From: Ilumatobacteraceae bacterium
GTDB taxonomy: Bacteria > Actinomycetota > Acidimicrobiia > Acidimicrobiales > Ilumatobacteraceae
Reading direction: 5' to 3'
DNA length: 11,626 nucleotides
Assembly (NCBI GenBank): GCA_025456105.1
Contig: JALOLG010000012.1
Location: 1-11,626 of the forward strand
The notes below the pieces were generated by a model. The model ran no database searches. It was given only the letters and a program-made list of their open reading frames with translations, and was not told where the DNA came from. Below are positions 6,478 through 11,626 of this stretch, piece by piece. Both the position numbers and the translations under genes were made by a program. The stretch's first letter is position 1; every line of letters starts with the position of its first letter.

Positions 6478-6597
6478 ATGGACGACCAGACCACCACCGT
6501 CGACACCTCCGACACCGCCGCCGACACCCGTGACGAGATCCTCGACGAGCTGCTCGTGGAGGAGATCTCGATCGACGGGATGTGCGGCGTCTACTGA
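6478..6597 (+). CDS. mftA: Mycofactocin precursor peptide MftA
   Basis: This 39-residue RiPP precursor begins MDDQTTTVDTSDTAADTRDE and ends LLVEEISIDGMCGVY. The C-terminal IDGMCGVY is the invariant core of MftA. In the known pathway MftC oxidatively decarboxylates the last Tyr and cross-links it to the preceding Val. MftE then cuts off the leader and MftD deaminates the residue, giving the redox-active head group. The acidic, Asp/Thr-rich leader is the part that would bind MftB. The ATG has no strong Shine-Dalgarno, but TACGCT lies 8 nt upstream. The stop TGA shares one base with the mftB ATG (TGATG). The gene is short and easily missed by gene finders. Confidence 0.96.
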   Translation: MDDQTTTVDTSDTAADTRDEILDELLVEEISIDGMCGVY

Positions 6598-6866
6598 TGC
6601 TCGACCGGGCCCTCCGCCTGCACCCGCAGGTCGCCGTGCGGCCCGAGCCGTTCGGCGCGCTCGCCTACCACTACGGCAACCGCCGCCTCGTGTTCCTCAA
6701 GCACCCCGACATGGTGCGCGTCGTGCGCTCGCTCGACGAGCACGACACGGTCGCCGACACGCTCACCGCGTGCGGGATCGACCAGGCGCGCTGGCCCTCG
6801 TTCGACCGTGCGCTCACGGATCTGGTCGAGTCCGAGGTGCTCGTCGGGACGGACGGTGCACCGTGA
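6597..6866 (+). CDS. mftB: Mycofactocin precursor-binding chaperone MftB
   Basis: This 89-aa protein of the RiPP recognition element (RRE) type binds the MftA leader and presents it to MftC. Its position between mftA and mftC, its size, and the segments FGALAYHYGNRRLVFL and a C-terminal LVESEVL fit the MftB family. The family is known for a small winged-helix-like fold with no catalytic residues. ATG 6597 was chosen for the TGATG overlap with the mftA stop. GTG 6582 would also be in frame, but it lies within the codons of the MftA core and would only add five residues. The stop overlaps mftC by 4 nt (GTGA), so mftA, mftB and mftC are translationally coupled. Confidence 0.93.
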   Translation: MLDRALRLHPQVAVRPEPFGALAYHYGNRRLVFLKHPDMVRVVRSLDEHDTVADTLTACGIDQARWPSFDRALTDLVESEVLVGTDGAP

Positions 6867-7978
6867 GCACGTCGCTGGTCGAGCAGCTGCACGGCGGCCT
6901 CGACGCCCCCATCTGCCTCACCTGGGAGCTCACGTACGCCTGCAACCTGTCGTGCGTGCACTGCCTGTCGTCGTCGGGCCGGCGCGATCCTCGCGAGCTC
7001 AGCACCGACGAGGCCGTCGCCGTGCTCGACGAGCTCCGCGACCTCCAGGTCTTCTACATCAACATCGGCGGCGGCGAGCCGATGATCCGGCGCGACTTCT
7101 TCCCCATCGTCGACCACGCCATCGCCAACGGCATCGGGGTGAAGTTCTCCACCAACGGTGCGTTCATCGACGACGAGGCCGCTCGTCGCCTGGCCGCGAT
7201 GGACTACCTCGACATCCAGATCAGCCTCGACGGCACCGACGCCCCCACCAACGACGCGGTGCGCGGCGACGGCTCCTACGACACGGCACGGCGTGCGATG
7301 GACCGGCTCGCCGGCGCCGGGTTCGGCCCGTTCAAGATCTCGGTGGTGGTCACCCGCCACAACGTCGACCAGCTCGACGAGTTCCAGGCGCTCGCCGACT
7401 CCTACGGCGCCCAGCTGCGGGTCACGCGTCTGCGCCCGTCGGGTCGTGGCGCCGACTCGTGGCACGAGCTGCACCCCACCAACGCCCAGCAGCGCCAGAT
7501 CTACCAGTGGCTGCTCGCGAAGGGCGACCGCGTGCTCACGGGCGACTCGTTCTTCCACCTCAACGCGCTCGGCGAGCCGCTGCCGGGCCTCAACATGTGC
7601 GGTGCCGGGCGCGTCGTGTGCCTCATCGACCCGATCGGCGACGTCTACGCGTGCCCGTTCGTGATCCACGACCAGTTCCGGGCCGGCTCGGTCCGCGAGC
7701 CGGGCGGGTTCACGGCGGTCTGGCGCGAGAGCGAGCTGTTCCGGTCGCTGCGCGAGCCCCAGTCGGCGGGCGCGTGCGCATCGTGCGGGTCGTACGACGC
7801 CTGCCAGGGTGGCTGCATGGCCGCCAAGTTCTTCACCGGGCTCCCGCTCGACGGGCCCGACCCCGAGTGCGTCGGTGGTGAGGGCGAGCTCGCGCTCGCC
7901 GGCGTCACCTCCGCACCGCGCCCGGCGATGGACCACACCCGCCCGGGCGCCGCCCCGGTGCTGTTCCGGCGGAAGTAG
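6863..7978 (+). CDS. mftC: Mycofactocin radical SAM/SPASM maturase MftC
   Basis: The 371-aa radical SAM enzyme acts on the Val-Tyr end of MftA. The SAM-binding 4Fe-4S motif is Cys27-x3-Cys31-x2-Cys34 (CNLSCVHC). It is followed by the GGGEP motif and a (beta/alpha)6 core. The C-terminal SPASM domain has Cys246, Cys253 and Cys264, then Cys305-x2-Cys308-x5-Cys314-x3-Cys318 and Cys336, the pattern that holds two auxiliary clusters. The N-terminal part, LTWELTYACNLSCVHC, is typical of the family. The GTG start at 6863 overlaps the mftB stop. The same frame is open far upstream through the ABC permease, but that part is a shadow. In many actinomycetes mftD follows directly; here the next gene is plsY-like, 6 nt downstream. 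Confidence 0.96.
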   Translation: MSTSLVEQLHGGLDAPICLTWELTYACNLSCVHCLSSSGRRDPRELSTDEAVAVLDELRDLQVFYINIGGGEPMIRRDFFPIVDHAIANGIGVKFSTNGAFIDDEAARRLAAMDYLDIQISLDGTDAPTNDAVRGDGSYDTARRAMDRLAGAGFGPFKISVVVTRHNVDQLDEFQALADSYGAQLRVTRLRPSGRGADSWHELHPTNAQQRQIYQWLLAKGDRVLTGDSFFHLNALGEPLPGLNMCGAGRVVCLIDPIGDVYACPFVIHDQFRAGSVREPGGFTAVWRESELFRSLREPQSAGACASCGSYDACQGGCMAAKFFTGLPLDGPDPECVGGEGELALAGVTSAPRPAMDHTRPGAAPVLFRRK

Positions 7979-7984
7979 GCCCGC

Positions 7985-8566
7985 GTGTGGGCCCTGCTCC
8001 TGCCCGCCGCCTACCTGCTCGGCACGTTCCCCAGCGCCGGGCTGGTCGCACGGCGCAGCGGGCTCGACATCACCGAGGTCGGCTCGGGCAACCCGGGCGC
8101 CTCCAACGTCACGCGGGCCCTCGGATGGCGCAAGGGCGCGCTCGTCTTCGCCCTCGACGCCCTCAAGGGCGCCGTCGCGGCCGGGGTCGGGCTGCTCGTC
8201 GACGGACGGCCCGCCGGGTACGCCCTCGGCGCGGCGGCGATCATCGGCCACATGTACCCGATCACCCGCCGGTTCCAGGGCGGCAAGGGGGTGGCCACCG
8301 GGGCGGGTGTGCTGGTCACGCTCCACCCGATCGTCGCCGCCGCCGCGGCCGCCCTGTGGTTCGTGCTGTCCAAGCTCACGGGCAAGGCGTCGGTGGCGTC
8401 GATCGGCGCCGTGGTGCTGGTGCCGATCGGCATGGCCGTGGCGGGCGCTCCGGCGTGGGAGTACGTCGCCACCATCGCCGTCTGCGCGCTGATCCTCGTG
8501 CGCCACGCCGACAACATCCGTCGGCTCGTGCGCCGCGAGGAGCACTCGCTCACCACCACCCCCTGA
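7985..8566 (+). CDS. plsY: PlsY-like acyl-phosphate:glycerol-3-phosphate acyltransferase
   Basis: This 193-aa integral membrane protein has all three PlsY signature regions. They are GSGNPGASNVTR (residues 33-44), GHMYP with FQGGKGVATG (88-106), and RHADNIRRL (173-181). Known PlsY transfers an acyl group from acyl-phosphate to glycerol-3-phosphate, giving lysophosphatidic acid at the start of phospholipid synthesis. About five hydrophobic segments are visible, starting at the N-terminus (ALLLPAAYLLG). The GTG start lies 6 nt after the mftC TAG, with only a modest purine-rich ribosome-binding site, so it is probably cotranscribed with mftABC. Motif 1 has Ala-Ser where many PlsY have Ala-Thr, a mild change. 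Whether this is the cell's main PlsY or a cluster-specific copy cannot be told here. Confidence 0.88.
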   Translation: MWALLLPAAYLLGTFPSAGLVARRSGLDITEVGSGNPGASNVTRALGWRKGALVFALDALKGAVAAGVGLLVDGRPAGYALGAAAIIGHMYPITRRFQGGKGVATGAGVLVTLHPIVAAAAAALWFVLSKLTGKASVASIGAVVLVPIGMAVAGAPAWEYVATIAVCALILVRHADNIRRLVRREEHSLTTTP

Positions 8567-8567
8567 G

Positions 8568-8614
8568 CCGGTGCCAGACACGTGGTTGACACCGGTGGTG
8601 CGAGCGGCTGACGT
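8568..8614 (+). promoter_or_regulatory. Intergenic element: weak hairpin and candidate promoter
   Basis: Directly after the plsY stop, CCGGTG (8568-8573) and CACCGG (8590-8595) can pair around a 16-nt loop, a weak terminator candidate. Overlapping it is TTGACA (8586-8591), a perfect -35, followed after 17 bp by TGACGT (8609-8614), a poor -10, 11 nt before the ATG at 8626. The two readings partly compete. Confidence 0.3.
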
Positions 8615-8625
8615 CGAGCGGCAGA

Positions 8626-10515
8626 ATGCCCGAGATGCGGCTGCTGGAACCCCTCGAGATCCGTGGCCGAGCGGCGCCGTCGCGGGTCGTGTTCGGACCC
8701 CACGTCACCAACCTCGGTGACGACGACCGCCGCCTCACCCGCCGGCACGTGGCCTACTACGAGCGCCGTGCCCGCGGCGGGGCCGGGATCGTCGTGGTCG
8801 AGGGGGCGAGCGTGCACCCGTCCGACTGGCCGTACGAGCGCGCGCCGCTCGCCGAGCGGTGCGCCGACGGCTGGGCGGCGATCGTGGGCGCGTGCCGCCC
8901 GCACGGTGCGCTCGTGCTGGCGTCGCTCGACCACGCCGGCGGGCAGGGCTCGTCGGCGTACTCACAGGCACCGCTGTGGGCACCGTCGCGGGTGCCCGAG
9001 GTCAACACCCGCGAGGTGCCCAAGTGGATGGAGGCCGACGACATCGCGGCCGTGATCGACGGGTTCGCCGCAGCGGCGAAGGTCGCGGTCGATGCCGGGT
9101 GCGACGGGGTGGAGATCAACGCCGGCCAGCACAGCCTCGTCCGCCAGTTCCTGTCCGGGCTCACCAACCATCGCGACGACGAGTGGGGCGCCGACCGGCT
9201 GCGGTTCGCCCGTGAGGTCGTGCACGCCGTGCGCGACTCGGTCGGCGACGGGCACGTCGTCTCGCTGCGACTGTCGTGCGACGAGCTCGCTCCGTGGGCC
9301 GGCATCACGCCCGAGATGGCGCCAGGCATCGCCGCCGAGCTCACGACGGCGGGAGCCGACCTGCTGGTGGTCGTCCGGGGTGCGATCTTCTCGATCGAGA
9401 AGACCCGGCCCGACTTCCACGAGCCGACCGGGTTCAACATCGAGCTCACCCGGGCCGTGCGGGCCGCGGTCGAGGTGCCGGTGGTGCTGCAGGGGTCGAT
9501 CGTCGAGGTGGGCCAGGCGGAGTGGGCGCTCGGCGGCGACGACGACCCGGCCGCCGCCGACGCGGTGGAGATGACGCGGGCCCAGCTCGCCGACCCCGAC
9601 CTCGTCGCGAAGGTCCGCGCCGGCACGCCGGAGCGAGTCCGCCCGTGCACCCGCTGCAACCAGACCTGCCAGGTCCGCGACGCCCGCAACCCCATCGTCA
9701 CGTGCATCGCCGAGCCCACCACGGGGCGCGAGACCGAGGATCCCGACTGGACCGCGCCACCGCGTCGGGCGCGCGACGTCGTCGTGGTGGGCGGCGGGCC
9801 GGCCGGGCTCGAGACCGCCCGCGTCGCGGCGATGCGCGGCCACCGCGTCACCCTCCACGAGCGCGACGAGCGCCTCGGCGGGCTCGCGGCCGCCGCCGGG
9901 CCGAACGCGGCGATCGTCGAGTGGCTCATCGCCGAGTGCGAGCACCTCGGTGTCGAGGTGGTGCTGGGCTCGACCGGTCCCGCCGAGGCCACCGGGGCGA
10001 TCGTCGTGCAGTGCACCGGGTCGCTGCCCGGCCGACGCACCTACGAGGTCGAGGGGGATCCGGTGCTGCTCGACATCGCCGACCTGCGCCGTGGCGACGC
10101 CACCCTGCCGCCGGCCGGCACCGTCGTCGTGCACGACCCCATCGGCGGGCCGATCGCCGTCGCCCTCGCCGAGGAGCTCGGCGACCGCGCGGTGGTGCTC
10201 ACCCAGGACAACATCGCGGGCAACGAGCTGGCCCGCACCGGCGACCTCGCGCCGGCCAACGTGCGCCTCGCGCAGCGCGGCGTGCGCATCGAGCGCCGCA
10301 CCCTGCTGCGCACCGTCCGGCCCGGCGCGGTCGACGTGCAGGACCGCTTCAGCGGTGAGCGCCGCACGATCGAGTGCGTCGCCGTGGTCGACTGCGGCTT
10401 CCGGCTCCCCGACGATCCGCTGCCGGGCGTCGGGCTGCGTGCCGGCGACTGCGTCGCGCCGCGCACGCTGCACGAGGCGATCCTCGAGGGCCGCCGGGTC
10501 GCCCACGGCATCTGA
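8626..10515 (+). CDS. Mycofactocin-system FadH/OYE-family oxidoreductase (2,4-dienoyl-CoA reductase-like)
   Basis: The 629-aa protein has an old-yellow-enzyme FMN barrel (about residues 1-330), a 4Fe-4S site and a Rossmann FAD/NAD(P) module, in the FadH/trimethylamine-dehydrogenase order. The cluster ligands are Cys341, Cys344, Cys348 and Cys360. The FAD loop is GGGPAG (389-394), followed by LHERDERLGG. In the barrel, the usual VEIHxAHGYL active-site segment reads VEINAGQHSLVRQFLSG. I associate this variant with the FadH/OYE proteins that co-occur with mycofactocin (type 2 in the usual naming). The function in vivo is unproven; enone or related reduction is the family's chemistry. ATG 8626 is used; ATG 8635 (codon 4) is an alternative. 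It has no good Shine-Dalgarno. It lies 59 bp after plsY and 45 bp before an SDR gene, on the same strand. Confidence 0.87.
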   Translation: MPEMRLLEPLEIRGRAAPSRVVFGPHVTNLGDDDRRLTRRHVAYYERRARGGAGIVVVEGASVHPSDWPYERAPLAERCADGWAAIVGACRPHGALVLASLDHAGGQGSSAYSQAPLWAPSRVPEVNTREVPKWMEADDIAAVIDGFAAAAKVAVDAGCDGVEINAGQHSLVRQFLSGLTNHRDDEWGADRLRFAREVVHAVRDSVGDGHVVSLRLSCDELAPWAGITPEMAPGIAAELTTAGADLLVVVRGAIFSIEKTRPDFHEPTGFNIELTRAVRAAVEVPVVLQGSIVEVGQAEWALGGDDDPAAADAVEMTRAQLADPDLVAKVRAGTPERVRPCTRCNQTCQVRDARNPIVTCIAEPTTGRETEDPDWTAPPRRARDVVVVGGGPAGLETARVAAMRGHRVTLHERDERLGGLAAAAGPNAAIVEWLIAECEHLGVEVVLGSTGPAEATGAIVVQCTGSLPGRRTYEVEGDPVLLDIADLRRGDATLPPAGTVVVHDPIGGPIAVALAEELGDRAVVLTQDNIAGNELARTGDLAPANVRLAQRGVRIERRTLLRTVRPGAVDVQDRFSGERRTIECVAVVDCGFRLPDDPLPGVGLRAGDCVAPRTLHEAILEGRRVAHGI

Positions 10516-10522
10516 CCGCCCG

Positions 10523-10557
10523 TACGGTGCGGTCGCCACGACGGAGGAAGCGGAGGA
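10523..10557 (+). promoter_or_regulatory. Candidate -10 and doubled ribosome-binding site for the SDR gene
   Basis: TACGGT (10523-10528) fits TANNNT. It is followed by two GGAGGA sequences (10543-10548 and 10552-10557); the second is 3 nt before ATG 10561 and the first is 12 nt before it. No -35 is evident, so cotranscription with the upstream oxidoreductase is equally possible. Confidence 0.4.
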
Positions 10558-10560
10558 GCC

Positions 10561-11319
10561 ATGACCACCGATCTGTTCGACCTCACGGGCCGGGTCGCCA
10601 TCGTCACCGGCGGCAGCCGCGGGCTCGGCCGCGAGATGGTGCTCGCGTTCGCCGAGCACGGCGCCGACGTGGTGATCGCGAGCCGCAAGCTCGGCAACTG
10701 CGAGGCGGTCGCCGCCGAGGTGCGCGAGCGCTTCGGCCGCCGCGCGCTGGCGGTGGCGTACCACGCCGGCTCGTGGGACGACGCCCAGCTGCTGTTCGAC
10801 GCCACGCTCGCCGAGCTGGGCCGGCTCGACGTGCTCGTGAACAACGCCGGCATGTCGCCGCTGTACCCGAGCGTCGATGCCGTCACCGAGGAGCTGTACG
10901 ACAAGGTGATGGGGGTCAACCTGAAGGGCCCGTTCCGGCTGTCAGCGCTCGCCGGCACCCACATGGCCGCGCACGACGGTGGTTCGATCATCTTCGTGTC
11001 GTCGATCGCGTCGCAGCGCCCCACCCCTGCCGAGCTGGTGTACGGCGCCGCCAAGGCGGGCGTCAACAACCTCACGGCCGGGCTCGCCCGCACGTTCGGG
11101 CCGACGGTGCGCGTGAACTGCATCGTGCCCGGCCCGTTCCTCACCGACATCTCCAAGGCGTGGGACCTCGAGGCGTTCGAGCGCCGGGCGAAGGACGCGT
11201 TCGCGCTCGGCCGCGGCGGCGAGCCCCACGAGGTGGTGGGCGCCGCGCTCTACTTCGCGAGCGATGCGTCGAGCTACACCACGGGCGCCCTGCTCAACAT
11301 CGACGGCGGCCCCCGCTGA
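10561..11319 (+). CDS. Classical short-chain dehydrogenase/reductase (SDR)
   Basis: The 252-aa NAD(P)-dependent oxidoreductase would act on an alcohol or ketone. The cofactor loop is TGGSRGLG (residues 16-23), with NNAG at 94-97. The catalytic set is Asn120, Ser148, Tyr161 and Lys165 (YGAAK), and the C-terminal NIDGG is typical. Ser41-Arg42-Lys43 after the second strand suggests NADP(H) rather than NAD(H). Where many SDRs have an Asp-Val that contacts adenine, this one reads AYHAGSWDD (66-74), a recognisable variant. It lacks the extra insertion that marks the mycofactocin-coupled SDR subfamily, so dependence on mycofactocin is not indicated by its sequence, only by its place 45 bp after the FadH/OYE gene. 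The start is well supported by GGAGG. The substrate is unknown. Confidence 0.9.
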   Translation: MTTDLFDLTGRVAIVTGGSRGLGREMVLAFAEHGADVVIASRKLGNCEAVAAEVRERFGRRALAVAYHAGSWDDAQLLFDATLAELGRLDVLVNNAGMSPLYPSVDAVTEELYDKVMGVNLKGPFRLSALAGTHMAAHDGGSIIFVSSIASQRPTPAELVYGAAKAGVNNLTAGLARTFGPTVRVNCIVPGPFLTDISKAWDLEAFERRAKDAFALGRGGEPHEVVGAALYFASDASSYTTGALLNIDGGPR

Positions 11320-11339
11320 CCGGCGATGCCCCAGCAGTC

Positions 11340-11381
11340 TGGGCTGCAGCTGCGATCACATCTGATGGCAGCTGCAGCCCA
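11340..11381. terminator. Bidirectional hairpin between convergent genes
   Basis: TGGGCTGCAGCTGC (11340-11353) and its exact complement (11368-11381) form a 14-bp stem. One G-G mismatch is followed by four more pairs (11355-11358 with 11363-11366) and a CATC loop. It lies between the SDR stop and the stop of the minus-strand gene at 11401. There is no U-tract. A second small stem, CCACC/GGTGG (11384-11388/11396-11400), follows and ends just before the minus-strand stop codon. Confidence 0.7.
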
Positions 11382-11400
11382 AACCACCTGACCACGGTGG

Positions 11401-11626
11401 CTAGAGCAGCTCGTCGAGGAGCGGGGTGACGTCGAGGCGGTCGAGCGACGGCAGGTGGACGTCGACCACGTCGTGCTGGAGGTGGCGCCAGATGTCGTGG
11501 CGGAAGAAGTGCCGACCCTCGCGCACCACGTAGTTGAGGAGGAAGAACCGGTACGCCTCCGGCAGGAACCGCACCTCGGCCTCGGTGAGCGGCAGCACCG
11601 AGTGGTACGCCCGCAGGAACCGCCGG
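11401..11626 (-). CDS. C-terminal part of a possible APH-type phosphotransferase, cut by the window edge
   Basis: The last 74 codons of a minus-strand gene are present; it continues past the right edge, so the start is not seen. The sequence (RRFLRAYHSVLPLTEAEVRF, then YRFFLLNYVVREGRHFF, ending DVTPLLDELL) resembles the helical C-terminal part of aminoglycoside phosphotransferase/homoserine-kinase-like proteins. In these, a Tyr-x-x-x-x-Pro-Leu-Thr-x-x-Glu segment precedes aromatic-rich helices. The kinase motifs (HGD, catalytic Asp) would lie outside the window, so the family call is tentative. That it is coding is well supported: an open frame to the edge, a stop at 11403-11401, and a hairpin just beyond. 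Confidence 0.5.
   Translation of the reverse strand, partial: RRFLRAYHSVLPLTEAEVRFLPEAYRFFLLNYVVREGRHFFRHDIWRHLQHDVVDVHLPSLDRLDVTPLLDELL

Noticed and set aside
4425-6527. Long minus-strand open frame (about 700 codons) opposite the ABC permease
   Set aside because: The translation is His/Arg/Asp/Gly-rich low complexity without family motifs, typical of GC-rich antisense frames, and the plus strand has a convincing membrane protein.
6582-6596. GTG 6582 as the mftB start
   Set aside because: It would lie within the codons of the MftA core peptide and add five non-conserved residues; ATG 6597 gives the usual TGATG coupling.
6671-8581. Minus-strand open frame of 636 codons opposite mftC and plsY
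   Set aside because: No recognisable domain, biased composition, and full overlap with two clearly identified genes.
10561-11319. SDR as a member of the mycofactocin-coupled SDR subfamily
   Set aside because: The protein lacks the characteristic insertion of that subfamily and has a classical 252-aa layout with an NADP-type basic pair; only its location links it to mycofactocin.

Overview
The window is very GC-rich, densely packed DNA with many GTG starts and short overlaps between genes. It carries a mycofactocin precursor/maturase set, which points to an actinomycete. I infer a marine or soil Acidimicrobiia-type lineage (Ilumatobacter-like), but the sequence alone does not settle this. No rRNA, tRNA, CRISPR array, insertion sequence or integrase was seen.

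Layout. (1) At the left edge, on the minus strand, is the N-terminus of an NDMA-dependent (mycofactocin-type) alcohol dehydrogenase. Divergent from it at 276-782 is an unrecognised small protein. (2) At 840-3925 is a sirohaem/sulfite-reduction module. A stand-alone precorrin-2 dehydrogenase (minus strand) diverges from a sulfite reductase haemoprotein, which overlaps a uroporphyrinogen-III methyltransferase by 4 nt. The two flanking enzymes supply the sirohaem that the middle enzyme needs. (3) At 4006-6449 is a two-gene ABC transporter (ATPase plus a roughly 12-TM permease). A 27-bp tandem repeat sits on the gene junction. (4) At 6478-8566 is a tight operon, mftA-mftB-mftC-plsY: RiPP precursor, its binding protein, its radical SAM/SPASM maturase, and a PlsY-like glycerol-3-phosphate acyltransferase. 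(5) At 8626-11319 are a FadH/old-yellow-enzyme type oxidoreductase of the kind found with mycofactocin and a short-chain dehydrogenase. (6) At the right edge, on the minus strand, is the C-terminal end of a protein that may be an APH-type phosphotransferase.

How the genes fit together. The alcohol dehydrogenase, mftABC and the OYE/FadH protein form a mycofactocin neighbourhood; the SDR is a plausible but unproven member. MftC-processed MftA would become the redox cofactor that re-oxidises tightly bound nicotinamide in such dehydrogenases. The later maturation genes (mftD, mftE, mftF) are not in the window, and plsY occupies the position where mftD commonly follows mftC. They must be elsewhere if the pathway is complete.

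Regulatory layout. Several genes (276, sirC, cysI, the ABC ATPase, mftA) have a -10-like hexamer of form YNNNNT ending only 6-8 nt before the start codon, which suggests leaderless transcripts. Others (the alcohol dehydrogenase, cobA, the permease, the SDR) have clear Shine-Dalgarno sequences. Two strong inverted repeats lie between convergent genes at 800-850 and 11340-11381 and look like bidirectional terminators.
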